A DNA stretch of 64,000 nucleotides from positions 1-64,000 of the forward strand of contig JAKOXK010000034.1 in assembly GCA_029781035.1 (NCBI GenBank), in the 5' to 3' direction. Of the stretch, positions 25,426 through 33,192 are shown in pieces (positions within the stretch are counted from its first letter, which is position 1; every line of letters starts with the position of its first letter). The DNA is from Armatimonadota bacterium (GTDB lineage Bacteria; Armatimonadota; Fimbriimonadia; Fimbriimonadales; Fimbriimonadaceae). The translations under genes and the position numbers were made by a program. The notes below the pieces were generated by a model. The model worked only from the letters and a program-made list of their open reading frames with translations, ran no database searches and was not told the origin of the DNA.

Positions 25426-26457
25426 ATGTCTGTGGGACTCATTCTCAAAAAGGTCTGGCAAAGCCGGTGGACACCGGTTGTCGTCGTGGTCGCCTTGATC
25501 GGCGGCGTTTACCTGGCGAGAAAGGTCGCACCGAAGGAGACCTTTGAACTGGACGCCGACATGCTGGTTCGGGGCAACCCCAATCTTCATGAAGTCTGCC
25601 TGACCTTCGACGATGGGCCGCACCCGGGCTCGATGGACAGCATTCTCGACACTTTGAGGGCAAAGGACGTCAAGGCGACGTTCTTCGTGGTGGGTAAAGA
25701 GGTCGACTTACATCCCGGCCTCGTCAGGAGGATGCTCGCAGAGGGCAACGAGGTGGGCAACCACACGTATTCGCACAAGCGTCTGAACACGATGCCGATC
25801 GCGAGCGCCAAGCAGGAGATATTGGCTTGTGCCGCCTCTGTGAAACGGGCGAGTGGAGCGTCGATGGACTTGCTCCGCCCGCCCGGAATGGAGTACGACA
25901 AGGAGGTCCTCCAACTGAACCGCAGCTTAGGATATGTCACGGTCCATTGGAACGTCGTTGCGGCCGACTATCTCGACATTCCCCCTTCCCTGATCGTGAA
26001 ACGAGTCCTTGATCAAGTCAAGGACGGCTCCGTGATCCTCTTGCACGATGCTCCCGCTACTGCGAAAGCACTTCCCACGATCATCGACAGTCTGAAGGCC
26101 CGCGGATACACGTTCGACACGACCACGCAAATGTTGGCTCGGCTCCCTCGACCGGTCTACGTTGCTTCGAACGCTTACTCGGTAAAGCCGCCGGCTCCGC
26201 CTGTGACGGAGACCGCCAAAACGAAGCCTGTGCCCAAGGCACCTAAGGTTGCCACGACCAAACCGGTGCCGCCTGCCCCCGGTATCCGCTCAACGAACAG
26301 GCCTGCAGTCGATGCCCCCGCTTGGGACGGGAAGTCCAAAGGCCACACCGAGCACCACGAGAAAACGACGCTCGGATTGATTTGTCCTCGTCCTCATGAG
26401 GATTCGGGCGAGCTTCTGACGCTCAAAGCCGCATCGAGTGGCGGAGTCTCAAGGTGA
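25426..26457 (+). CDS. Membrane-anchored polysaccharide deacetylase (NodB/CE4)
   Basis: A 343-residue protein with an N-terminal membrane helix (~15-32) and a CE4 deacetylase domain at ~55-240. Motifs present are TFDDGPHP (catalytic Asp and metal Asp), NHTYSHK (two metal His), RPPG, HWNVVAADY and VILLHDAP (catalytic-type His). Likely substrates are peptidoglycan or chitin-like N-acetyl groups. The last ~100 residues are Pro/Lys-rich (KPVPKAPKVATTKPVPPAP) and probably extend through the wall. No Shine-Dalgarno is visible; GTG 25432 is an alternative start. The gene upstream also acts on peptidoglycan. Confidence 0.9.
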   Translation: MSVGLILKKVWQSRWTPVVVVVALIGGVYLARKVAPKETFELDADMLVRGNPNLHEVCLTFDDGPHPGSMDSILDTLRAKDVKATFFVVGKEVDLHPGLVRRMLAEGNEVGNHTYSHKRLNTMPIASAKQEILACAASVKRASGASMDLLRPPGMEYDKEVLQLNRSLGYVTVHWNVVAADYLDIPPSLIVKRVLDQVKDGSVILLHDAPATAKALPTIIDSLKARGYTFDTTTQMLARLPRPVYVASNAYSVKPPAPPVTETAKTKPVPKAPKVATTKPVPPAPGIRSTNRPAVDAPAWDGKSKGHTEHHEKTTLGLICPRPHEDSGELLTLKAASSGGVSR

Positions 26458-26495
26458 GCACGGAATCGGGCCTGGCGAAATGGAGCCGTCTCACC

Positions 26496-26864
26496 TCAGT
26501 GTGACTGAATCACGGCGGCCGAGTCGTAGACGAACCGCTCGCTCACGATCTTATCGCCCTTCCACTTCTGAAGAGCCAACTGGTCGAGCCTGAGGCGCTG
26601 GCCCTGGATGTTGGTGAACTCCAAAAGCCAATGGATCACGGCATGGTCTCCATCGATGACCATTTCGGCGGCCCGGTTCTCGTGGATCTCGGCAACGCTC
26701 TCGACAAAGGCTTGTTCTCGCTCCAGGTTGCTGGTCAAACCTAGGGTCGGCGGGTTTGAGTTGTCTTGCATCGAGACATCGTCGGCGTAGAACTCGCGCA
26801 TTGCGTCCATAATCCGACCTTGTTGGATCCAATCGACGAGTTCGTTGACTCTAGCTTTGTTCAT
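26496..26864 (-). CDS. SnoaL-like (NTF2 fold) protein
   Basis: A 122-residue small cone-shaped NTF2-like protein: MREFYADDVSMQDNSNPPT in the first strand-helix unit, IDGDHAVIHWLLEF in the sheet, and a C-terminal VSERFVYDSAA. SnoaL-type proteins are cyclases, isomerases or ligand binders, and the residues alone do not say which. It is divergent from a MarR regulator, and the shared intergenic region carries palindromes, so it is probably under MarR control. A GTG at 26888 could add eight residues; TATATC just upstream of that point suggests transcription starts near 26880. Confidence 0.8.
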   Translation of the reverse strand: MNKARVNELVDWIQQGRIMDAMREFYADDVSMQDNSNPPTLGLTSNLEREQAFVESVAEIHENRAAEMVIDGDHAVIHWLLEFTNIQGQRLRLDQLALQKWKGDKIVSERFVYDSAAVIQSH

Positions 26865-26906
26865 AGTCCTGTCACCGGACGCTTGCACATGATATACTTG
26901 CGTCTA

Positions 26907-26940
26907 CAACTATTATGAGAACAGATAGTTGCATTTGCAA
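26907..26940. promoter_or_regulatory. MarR-type operators between snoaL-like and marR genes
   Basis: CAACTAT (26907-26913) and ATAGTTG (26925-26931) are exact 7-bp inverted arms 11 bases apart, overlapping a TATTAT box. TTGCA-TT-TGCAA (26929-26940) is a second, perfect palindrome partly overlapping the right arm. Similar half-sites recur at 27451-27461, before the monooxygenase gene. Confidence 0.6.
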
Positions 26941-26960
26941 ATAAATGAGGCCGACGACCC

Positions 26961-27458
26961 ATGCCTGAGCTCGACGATACGAGAAGGGAGGCTTATCGGG
27001 CCTTCCTCGCTGCGCACTCACGACTGACGACAGCGATGGACAAGGCCCTGACCGAATCCGGGCTCCTGCCCTTGACCTGGTACGACGTCTTGGTCACTCT
27101 TGAGTACCAAGAGGGCCATCAACTGCGCCTCAGCGACCTGGCGGACAAAGTGCTGCTCAGCAAGAGCGGCCTCACCCGACTCGTTGACCGGCTCGTCGAG
27201 CAAGGCTACGTCGAGCGCGTCGCGTGTCCCAAAGACAGGCGGTCGATCTACGCCGTCCTGACTTACGAAGGCCAGAAGGCCAGGGAAGACGCGTGGCCGA
27301 CCTACAGTCGGCTGATCCAGGGTCTTTTTGGCGGCCAAATGACCGACGGCGAGGCCAAGCTGCTGACGAGGGTTATGCTCGCATCTGCCTGCGCTGCAGA
27401 AGCCTACATGGGGCGACCGCACACGATCGAGGAATGCGCTCGCGCCGAAGAACTATAG
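26961..27458 (+). CDS. MarR-family transcriptional regulator
   Basis: A 165-residue winged-helix regulator. LRLSDLADKVLLSKSGLTRL is the recognition-helix region and VDRLVEQGYVERVACPKDRRSIYAVLT is the wing with the conserved DxR. Dimerisation helices lie at both ends. MarR proteins usually repress neighbouring genes until a phenolic or oxidant ligand binds. Here it lies between a SnoaL-like gene and an ABM monooxygenase gene, and palindromes with the half-site ATAGTTG occur before itself and before the monooxygenase. Confidence 0.92.
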   Translation: MPELDDTRREAYRAFLAAHSRLTTAMDKALTESGLLPLTWYDVLVTLEYQEGHQLRLSDLADKVLLSKSGLTRLVDRLVEQGYVERVACPKDRRSIYAVLTYEGQKAREDAWPTYSRLIQGLFGGQMTDGEAKLLTRVMLASACAAEAYMGRPHTIEECARAEEL

Positions 27459-27461
27459 TTG
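27451..27461. promoter_or_regulatory. Second MarR-like operator before the ABM gene
   Basis: AACTATAGTT is a 10-bp palindrome over the marR stop codon. It contains ATAGTTG, the same half-site as in the marR promoter, and lies 34 bases before the monooxygenase start. Confidence 0.5.
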
Positions 27462-27494
27462 CCTCCAGCAAGACGATAAGTGTACAGTGTTTTC

Positions 27495-27788
27495 ATGTTT
27501 ATCGTCGTCTCCAAATGGAGCGTCAAGCCGGGCCAGTGGCCGGAGTTCGAAAGTCGCGCCAAGCAGGTTCGGAGAGCCATTCTAGCGAACGACGGCGTGT
27601 CTTTCGTCCATGGATTCAAAAGTGAACAGGGCGATGCAGTTGCCGTTGTCGGCTATCGGGATCAAGCGGCGTACAGCGCTGTCGTCAATGATCCGAGCGG
27701 ACCCTTTGCCAAGGCGCTCGCCGAGCACGGACTCGAGGACATGAGCGAGTGGGTCTGGTCAGAGCGGGGAGAAGTCCTTCCCGACTGA
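27495..27788 (+). CDS. Antibiotic biosynthesis monooxygenase (ABM) domain protein
   Basis: A 97-residue ferredoxin-like alpha+beta protein beginning MFIVVSKWSVKPGQWPEFES, as ABM/YgiN proteins do. FVHGFKSEQGDAVAVVGYRD and the end WSERGEVLPD fit. YgiN-type members oxidise quinols; others are heme or polyketide monooxygenases. The ATG at 27495 is preferred over GTG 27480 because it matches the family start and TACAGT ends exactly six bases before it. It follows marR and is probably in its regulon. Confidence 0.85.
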   Translation: MFIVVSKWSVKPGQWPEFESRAKQVRRAILANDGVSFVHGFKSEQGDAVAVVGYRDQAAYSAVVNDPSGPFAKALAEHGLEDMSEWVWSERGEVLPD

Positions 27789-27891
27789 CGCAACCAAGAG
27801 GCCGATACTCAGGCTATCCCCAGGGCCAACGTCTCGACTCACCGATCTCGCAACGTCTCCGACCACTTCCGACAAGGCCACATCGTACGGT

Positions 27892-27923
27892 GGGACGCGA
27901 AGGATGATTGGCCTTCGCGTCCC
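27892..27923. terminator. Hairpin terminator between the convergent ABM and msrB genes
   Basis: GGGACGCGAAGG and CCTTCGCGTCCC form a perfect 12-bp stem with an 8-base loop, 11 bases beyond the msrB stop. Neither side has a long T-run; the plus side has TAGTCTATTTCTTA. Confidence 0.65.
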
Positions 27924-27934
27924 ATGACGGTAGT

Positions 27935-28501
27935 CTATTTCTTATCGGGGACGAATTTGAGCACGGTGCCGTTGATGCAGTAGCGCAAGTGTGTCGGCGG
28001 CGGGCCATCGTCGAACACGTGTCCAAGGTGCCCATCGCAACGTGAACAGAGGATCTCAGTGCGGGTCATGCCGAACGAAACATCCGTGTGGTACCAGACG
28101 TTCTTGGGGTCGATCGGTTCATAGAAGCTCGGCCAGCCACTGCCCGAATCGAACTTGTTGGTCGACCGGAAGAGGGGCAGGCCACATCCTGCGCATTCAT
28201 AGACTCCCGGGCCTTTGTACTCGAGGTTGACCCCGCAGAACGCAGGCTCGGTGCCTTTGTTACGCAGGATCCTGTACTGGTCTGGAGTCAAGATCTTCTG
28301 CCACTCAGCGTCGGTCTTGACGACCTTGTCAGGGCGCTTTGGGCTCTCTTGATTGAGGTTGACGACGGACGATTCCACTTTCGGTTGAGTCTCCTTGCTT
28401 GGGTCGTGTCCTTTGCCAGCATCTTGGCGGATTTTCATCAGGCCGACCGACGAGGCTACCGCGACGACCGTGGCAAGTGTGAGCAGTGTTCCGCTGTTCA
28501 T
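27935..28501 (-). CDS. msrB: Peptide-methionine (R)-S-oxide reductase, membrane-anchored
   Basis: A 188-residue protein. Residues 1-22 form a signal or anchor helix, so the enzyme probably repairs oxidised methionine in the envelope. The MsrB domain has zinc ligands CAGC and CSRC, substrate-site strands [11 protein letters not shown] and [10 protein letters not shown], and the catalytic Cys in [11 protein letters not shown] (most relatives read RYCxNS). The [20 protein letters not shown] start of the domain is typical. No TANNNT box is placed for a leaderless start, and a CAGGA element lies a few bases before the ATG. Confidence 0.94.
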   Translation of the reverse strand: MNSGTLLTLATVVAVASSVGLMKIRQDAGKGHDPSKETQPKVESSVVNLNQESPKRPDKVVKTDAEWQKILTPDQYRILRNKGTEPAFCGVNLEYKGPGVYECAGCGLPLFRSTNKFDSGSGWPSFYEPIDPKNVWYHTDVSFGMTRTEILCSRCDGHLGHVFDDGPPPTHLRYCINGTVLKFVPDKK

Positions 28502-28624
28502 GGGCAGTCCTGACAGGTCGCGCCTGTCCCGTCAAGTGTAAGTCAACGTCTTGACCGTGAGTTCCAAGTCCCCAATGAGCACTGGCAGGCAATTGCACCA
28601 GGAACCATTTGGGCAAAAGATGTG

Positions 28625-28630
28625 TATAAT
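28625..28630 (+). promoter_or_regulatory. TATAAT box of the riboswitch transcript
   Basis: A consensus TATAAT, 33 bases before the riboswitch begins. No well-spaced -35 was found. Confidence 0.6.
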
Positions 28631-28662
28631 CTTCCTGACGGCGTTCGCGCCGTTGATTCCAA

Positions 28663-28772
28663 GGCCTAATGTGCCGTGTGCGGCACAGCGGGGGACCCAG
28701 ACCTGGGGTGAATGCCGAACTTTTCGGCAAGGGTGGTTCTTGGCCCTAACCCGGCAGCTAACCTCGTAAGCC
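28663..28772 (+). promoter_or_regulatory. c-di-AMP riboswitch (ydaO/yuaA type)
   Basis: The conserved ydaO core is present in order: GGGGGACCCA, CTGGGGTGAAT, a GCCGAA/TTCGGC hairpin, AAGGGTGGTTCTTGGCCCT, and the diagnostic CCCGGCAGCTAACCTCGTAAG. A 5' hairpin (TGTGCCG/CGGCACA) and an outer GGC...GCC closing helix fit the family. These riboswitches turn expression off when cyclic di-AMP is high and usually govern wall hydrolases or potassium uptake. The nearest plus-strand gene is an MFS transporter 366 bases away with its own promoter-like box. Confidence 0.88.
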
Positions 28773-29050
28773 AATGCAAGAACCGGGACTCGGTCCCGGA
28801 TGAGGAGTCGAGTGATTTACGCAACTGCCACCGATCTGAGACACCGCCGACCAGGCGTGTGGCGAAGGGTGCCGGAGCAGCCCCTGCAAGAATCCACGGC
28901 ACAAAGAGCTGAGCGCGAAGCCCACAGCTTCAAGACCAGTACCCATGAACCTCCAAACCGCTCGACCGGACGCAGGGCCTTTTGTCACCACTGGGGCCCT
29001 GGGCCATCGACAGCCTGACGAAAGGTCAAAGCGGTCCGCCTCGCTCCTTC
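28773..29050 (+). other. Structured region after the riboswitch, no recognisable gene
   Basis: CCGGGAC/GTCCCGG (from about 28783) forms a hairpin directly after the aptamer and could be the expression platform, although there is no U-run. Further stems follow: GTGCCG/CGGCAC enclosing GCAG/CTGC, and GAGCTG/CAGCTT. A 72-codon frame begins at the ATG at 28801 but looks like no known family. The stretch may be a noncoding RNA or the remains of a gene. Confidence 0.4.
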
Positions 29051-29094
29051 ACGGCGGCGTCCTTCAAAGTTGAAGGGCGCCGTCCTTGCTTTTG
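29051..29094 (+). terminator. Probable terminator of the riboswitch transcript
   Basis: ACGGCG...CGCCGT encloses CCTTCA-AAGT-TGAAGG, followed by CCTTGCTTTTGG. It lies before the TAAAAT box of the MFS gene. Confidence 0.55.
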
Positions 29095-29138
29095 GCCACG
29101 GGCTGGGGACCTTTCCCTTTCGGCGCTAAAATCGTCGG

Positions 29139-30362
29139 GTGCCCTCGACCAACGAGGTCGTCGGAAGTTCCCGACCGACCGCCCCTGGCCCTAGCCCTCT
29201 GATCGCCGTCTTCATCACGGTCTTTCTCGACCTGATGAACTTCGGCACGGTCATCCCAGACGTCCAACTCAGGGCGTCGAAGTTGGGTGCTTCCGGTGGC
29301 GTCGAAGGCCTCGTCATCGCGACGTACAGCATCTCGCAGTTCATCTTCGCCCCGATCTTGGGACGGCTTAGCGACATCGTGGGGCGTCGCCGGGTGTTGT
29401 TGATCACCTCATCGATGGCGATCTTAGCCTCGCTTCTGTACGCGTTCTCACACAGTTTGGGCGTGATGTTCGCGTCGCGAGCCGTTTTGGGGGTCGCGGG
29501 AGCCAACCTGGGGGTCGCTTATGCCTACATTGCCGACGTCACGGGGCCGGAGAAGCGGGCAGCGGCCATGGGGAAGATCGGGATGGCCTTTGGCCTTGGG
29601 TTCATGTTCGGCCCCCCTCTTGGTGCGGCTATGGTGCAGCTCGGTCACGGCGACCCGTTCCTTCTCGGCATGGTGTCGGCCTTCTTTGGACTGGCCAACT
29701 TCTTGTTCATCTACTGGATTCTGCCTGAGGCTCCGGGCCACCCGAAAGAAGAAGACGAGTTCCGCGCAATGAATCCCCTGGCCAAGCTGTGGAGGGCGCT
29801 TAACACGCCGGGCCTGGGTTTCCTGCTTGTCCTGTTCCTCGTGGCGAACCTCGCGTTCTCCAACCTTGAGAGCACTTTCTTTCGGCTTGCCCACGACGAC
29901 TTCCACATTGACGAGTTCAAAACGTCCCTTGTGCTGGTGCTGGTCGGTGTCGTCGCCGCCATCATGCAGGGGGGCTTGATCCCCCGCCTCGTACCCAGGT
30001 TTGGCGAGGTGAACCTGTTGCGCGTCTCATACTTTGTTCAGTCCCCGGCTCTTGCCATCGTGCCTTACTGCCCGCCGATCCTTCCCCTCATTGGGGCGTG
30101 TATCCTGCTTGGAGTCGGGTCTGGGCTGGCCCAGCCGAACCTCTCGAGCTTGATCTCGAAAGCAGCCCCAGCAGCCATGGTGGGCGGCATTTTCGGCGTC
30201 ACGCAGTCACTCGGCGCGATCGCGAGGATCCTGGGGCCCATCATGGGGAACTCCCTCTACGAGTTCGGTCATTCGATCCCCTACGTTCTGGCGGCCGTCA
30301 TCATGATCGTGCCCCTGGGTATGGCCCAGTTCGTCCGCAAACCGGAGCCGCAGTCAGCATAA
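29139..30362 (+). CDS. Major facilitator superfamily transporter (DHA1/TetA-like)
   Basis: A 407-residue inner-membrane protein with about 12 hydrophobic segments. ITVFLDLMNFGTVIP resembles motif D of drug antiporters and GRLSDIVGRRRVLL is MFS motif A. A central cytoplasmic loop (PGHPKEEDEFRAMNPLAKL) separates the halves. Proton-driven efflux of small molecules is likely; the substrate is unknown. The GTG start at 29139 has TAAAAT exactly six bases upstream and no Shine-Dalgarno, so it probably has a leaderless mRNA independent of the upstream riboswitch. Confidence 0.88.
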   Translation: MPSTNEVVGSSRPTAPGPSPLIAVFITVFLDLMNFGTVIPDVQLRASKLGASGGVEGLVIATYSISQFIFAPILGRLSDIVGRRRVLLITSSMAILASLLYAFSHSLGVMFASRAVLGVAGANLGVAYAYIADVTGPEKRAAAMGKIGMAFGLGFMFGPPLGAAMVQLGHGDPFLLGMVSAFFGLANFLFIYWILPEAPGHPKEEDEFRAMNPLAKLWRALNTPGLGFLLVLFLVANLAFSNLESTFFRLAHDDFHIDEFKTSLVLVLVGVVAAIMQGGLIPRLVPRFGEVNLLRVSYFVQSPALAIVPYCPPILPLIGACILLGVGSGLAQPNLSSLISKAAPAAMVGGIFGVTQSLGAIARILGPIMGNSLYEFGHSIPYVLAAVIMIVPLGMAQFVRKPEPQSA

Positions 30363-30415
30363 GGGGCGGTATCCTTGACCCGTGCGTGACCGGATCCCAG
30401 TCGAGGAGAGACGCG

Positions 30416-30724
30416 GTGGCCTCTAAAGGCCGCGATAGTCTCGCCTCGTTCCTCGGGGTCATCGTGTTCCTGGCGGGCGTCACGGTGATCGGGCTCGCGC
30501 TTTGGCAGGCTTGGCAACTCTTCTCGCTGACCCCTCGGGACAGCTTGGGACTGGAAACAGGAAAACCCATCGACTTTGGGTCCGTCTTGCAGCATTTCGG
30601 CCAAGTCTTGATCCGTATACTGCTCCTCGTCCTCATTGCTGGCATTGGGTCTACCCTCGCCAACCGCGGGGCCCGGATGTACGCCTCTGGACACAGGCCG
30701 CATACTCCCGATCCCGACGAGTGA
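30416..30724 (+). CDS. Small two-helix membrane protein
   Basis: A 102-residue protein with two membrane helices (FLGVIVFLAGVTVIGLALWQ at ~12-31 and ILLLVLIAGIGSTLANRG at ~69-86). The GTG at 30416 is chosen because GAGGAG lies seven bases upstream; the frame is open further 5'. No family was recognised. It lies between the MFS gene and tRNA-Pro. Confidence 0.65.
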   Translation: MASKGRDSLASFLGVIVFLAGVTVIGLALWQAWQLFSLTPRDSLGLETGKPIDFGSVLQHFGQVLIRILLLVLIAGIGSTLANRGARMYASGHRPHTPDPDE

Positions 30725-30767
30725 TCTATGGGTTTCGGCTCTACGAGGTATCATCGTTTGGCCGCGT

Positions 30768-30844
30768 CGGGATGTGGCTCAGCTTGGTAGAGCGCCTCGT
30801 TCGGGACGAGGAGGTCGGAGGTTCAAATCCTCTCATCCCGACCA
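30768..30844 (+). tRNA. tRNA-Pro(CGG)
   Basis: Acceptor CGGGATG pairs with CATCCCG. D arm GCTC/GAGC. Anticodon stem CCTCG/CGAGG with loop TTCGGGA gives anticodon CGG. T arm GGAGG-TTCAAAT-CCTCT, A73 and an encoded CCA. TATCAT at 30749-30754 may be its -10. Confidence 0.96.
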
Positions 30845-30889
30845 GTTGTCCTTCCGACGGATTGGGCTTTTGTTCACGCTGAGCGATCG

Positions 30890-31663
30890 CTAGACGACCT
30901 GAGTAAGCCCCCAGAGCAACAGTGCCGTCCCCGAAAAGCCGAGCCCCTCAATCGCCATGGCGGTTGCCCGTGAGAGCCGCTGATGGTGCCCAAGAGCACC
31001 TGTCACTGTGTTGAAGACCAGGTAAAGGAACCCACCGCCGACAAACGCGAACGCGGTGGACAGCACCTGTTCAGGCGCGCCAGTTAGGGCGATTGTTCCG
31101 GTCAAGCTCCCCAAGATGGTCAGCGCTTCGATCGAGAGTGCCCACTGGAAAGCGGACTTGCTCGACATGCCGGACCCCGCCAAAAGGCAGCCCAACGCCA
31201 CACCTTCGGGCAGTTTGTGCAGAGCCACACCCAGGAGCAGACCAAGCCCGGTCCTGTCGGTCGCTCCGGCCCCGGCGACAATAGCGACCCCGTCGACCAG
31301 GCAGTGGACGCCAAGAGCGACAGCCAGCAGCCAGGTTCCAGACGGCTTACAGACCGCTTCCTCTTCGATGTGGGCCAACGCACAAGAAGGACAGACATGG
31401 AAAACATATCGGCCAACCGCCCATAAAGTGACGTATCCGAGTGTCGAAGCGATCAGGAAACCGCCCCACGTCAGGCCCGCCTTGGCTTCTGGCAGCACGT
31501 CAAAGAACGTGACGGCCAACAAGGCGCCCGCCGCAGCATGGACCGAGGCTTCCAGCGTGCGGCGGGTCTTCCCACCCCAAGCCGCTCCCACCACCGATCC
31601 GGCGACGGCTATGAACGTCATGGCCGACGCTGTCAGCGTCACTACCCAAAAACCGGCAATCAC
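30890..31663 (-). CDS. ZIP-family divalent metal transporter
   Basis: A 257-residue membrane protein with about eight helices. HCLVDGVAIVAG and HKLPEGVALGCLL are the metal-binding motifs of helices 4 and 5 (H-x-x-x-[DE]-G). A cytoplasmic loop holds CPSCALAHIEEEAVC, a possible extra metal site. ZIP proteins import zinc, iron or manganese. The GTG at 31663 was chosen over longer frames because TATACT ends exactly six bases before it and upstream residues are hydrophilic and unlike ZIP. A tandem repeat covers its promoter. Confidence 0.85.
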   Translation of the reverse strand: MIAGFWVVTLTASAMTFIAVAGSVVGAAWGGKTRRTLEASVHAAAGALLAVTFFDVLPEAKAGLTWGGFLIASTLGYVTLWAVGRYVFHVCPSCALAHIEEEAVCKPSGTWLLAVALGVHCLVDGVAIVAGAGATDRTGLGLLLGVALHKLPEGVALGCLLAGSGMSSKSAFQWALSIEALTILGSLTGTIALTGAPEQVLSTAFAFVGGGFLYLVFNTVTGALGHHQRLSRATAMAIEGLGFSGTALLLWGLTQVV

Positions 31664-31669
31664 AAATAT

Positions 31670-31699
31670 AGTATACTCCGCCTCAGTATTATCCGCCTC
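31670..31699 (-). promoter_or_regulatory. Tandem 15-bp repeat in the ZIP promoter
   Basis: On the minus strand GAGGCGGATAATACT is followed immediately by GAGGCGGAGTATACT, matching at 13 of 15 positions. The second copy contains the TATACT box and the first has the similar TAATACT, so a whole -10 region appears duplicated. Metal-dependent control is inference. Confidence 0.55.
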
Positions 31700-31793
31700 A
31701 TCTGAGAGGGCATCGTCACGCAAAAGTGCAATCAGCCCTAGGGCGCGTGGGCATTTGTGTAACTTGGATGGCGCCGTGTCCGTAAGAGGCGGC

Positions 31794-32393
31794 ATGAGGA
31801 GCTTCACTGTGGTTGTGGCCCTGGTCACGGTTGGGGGTTGCGGGCACCTTCATTTGGAGTCGAACAATGGAGGTTCGCGGGCAAGCGTTTCCGTGAACAA
31901 CGGTTCGGTGTCGATCAAGTCCTCGGACAGCAAGGGCGAGAGTGCGACCGTTGACATTGAGGGCGGCCGCCTCTCGGCCAAGAGCGACGACGGCAACTTC
32001 TCCTTGAACGCCAGTGCCGACAACTTTCGCATCAAAGCGGAGGGCCGCGAAGGGAAGTTCGAGAACGGGGTGACACTGACTGAGTCTGAACTGGGAGTGC
32101 CCTTCTATCCTGGCAGCGAAGAAGTGACGGTCGCCACGATGAGGGCAGAGTCCAAGGACGAGGCGAGCTGCATCTCGACTCGGACGACGAACGACCTGCC
32201 GCAGCAAGTCATCGACTTCTATCGATCCCAGATGTCGGTCGATCAGCAGACTTCCTCACACGACAAATCGGGGGAGAAGACAGAACTGAAGGGAAGGGAC
32301 CGCCAAGGCAACGATCTCTCGGTCTCCGCTACTCGCGAGGCCGACAGTCAACGGACTGGGGTGGTGGTCGTCCGGGTCGTCAAGAAACACTGA
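31794..32393 (+). CDS. Putative lipoprotein
   Basis: A 199-residue exported protein. The N-terminus VVALVTVGGCGHL holds a plausible lipobox Cys. A Ser/Asn/Gly-rich beta stretch follows (~25-90, including SVSVNNGSVSIKSSD and LSAKSDDGNFSL). The C-terminal half (LGVPFYPGSEEV, LPQQVIDFYRSQM) resembles small periplasmic domains in which a computed value is followed by a helix. No function recognised. The long open frame upstream of 31794 is antisense to the ZIP gene and was excluded. Confidence 0.72.
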   Translation: MRSFTVVVALVTVGGCGHLHLESNNGGSRASVSVNNGSVSIKSSDSKGESATVDIEGGRLSAKSDDGNFSLNASADNFRIKAEGREGKFENGVTLTESELGVPFYPGSEEVTVATMRAESKDEASCISTRTTNDLPQQVIDFYRSQMSVDQQTSSHDKSGEKTELKGRDRQGNDLSVSATREADSQRTGVVVVRVVKKH

Positions 32394-32443
32394 GAACGGC
32401 TCAATCGGACCGCCCTCGCGCCACAAGTACAATCAGTTCTCGA

Positions 32444-33121
32444 GTGCCGATCCAACCGTATTTCCCGGAGCCGATCACTGTTGCTGGCAACATCGCTGAG
32501 GCCAAGCACCGTGTCCGCGTGCGATTCGTGCGAAGCGTGGTCGCTTGGCACTTCGTCTCGGCTGTGATCACGGGATCGTTTGCGTTCCTCACTCCGTTTG
32601 CTTTTGGATGGGGCGTGTCTTTGCTCGGCGCGTTGGGTGGCCTTGTGGCCTTGACCATGGTGAGGAGAGCTTTTCCTGAGGGCCGGACCGACTCAATAGC
32701 GAGTCTGGTATTGCTTCTTCCGACACTGGGATTCCTGGGGCAGGCGTTCCACGGGCTCCAGTCTGCGGGGTGGCCCGTGATCGCGCTCGCTCCGGCATCT
32801 GTGTCGGTGGCGCTCTACACGCTTTTCTGCGGAAATGATTTTAGCTACGGCGGACTCTTCTCGTTGTCGGTTCCGGCGACGTGGTGTGCGTTGGCGGTCG
32901 GCCGAGGTTTGGGGTACCTCACGTCCGTGGAGGTTCTATCGGGCGGCGTCCTGGCGTTGTTCTATCTCTTCTACTTCTCGTACGACCTGTCCATGCTCGT
33001 TAAGAGGCGCAGAGGAAGCGAAGTGCCGGCGGCGGTGGCCGATCTGTATCGAGACCTCTTGAACTTCGCCACCTACTTGATCCGGGTCTATCTGCACTGG
33101 CGCAAGTTCCGCTTCATCTGA
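32444..33121 (+). CDS. Polytopic membrane protein (possibly Bax-inhibitor-1-like)
   Basis: A 225-residue protein with about six to seven membrane helices. The C-terminal ADLYRDLLNFATYLIRVYLHW resembles the end of Bax-inhibitor-1/YccA proteins (LYLDFINLFLxLL), and an N-terminal arginine-rich entry also fits. The match is weak and made from memory. GTG start; TACAAT lies ten bases upstream, so any leader would be about four bases. Confidence 0.6.
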   Translation: MPIQPYFPEPITVAGNIAEAKHRVRVRFVRSVVAWHFVSAVITGSFAFLTPFAFGWGVSLLGALGGLVALTMVRRAFPEGRTDSIASLVLLLPTLGFLGQAFHGLQSAGWPVIALAPASVSVALYTLFCGNDFSYGGLFSLSVPATWCALAVGRGLGYLTSVEVLSGGVLALFYLFYFSYDLSMLVKRRRGSEVPAAVADLYRDLLNFATYLIRVYLHWRKFRFI

Positions 33122-33192
33122 GATTGCGGGTCCGAACGAATCGTTTGCGCTCAAAAAGCGTCATAATTCGACGCGAGGCAAGTACGGTCCCC

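Noticed and set aside
28800-29018. 72-codon frame after the riboswitch as a gene
   Set aside because: Unusual residue mix, no family match, and it spans the structured stems. Kept only as a possibility in the region note.
31056-31793. Long N-terminal part joined to the lipoprotein frame
   Set aside because: Antisense to the ZIP gene. A signal peptide with lipobox begins at 31794.
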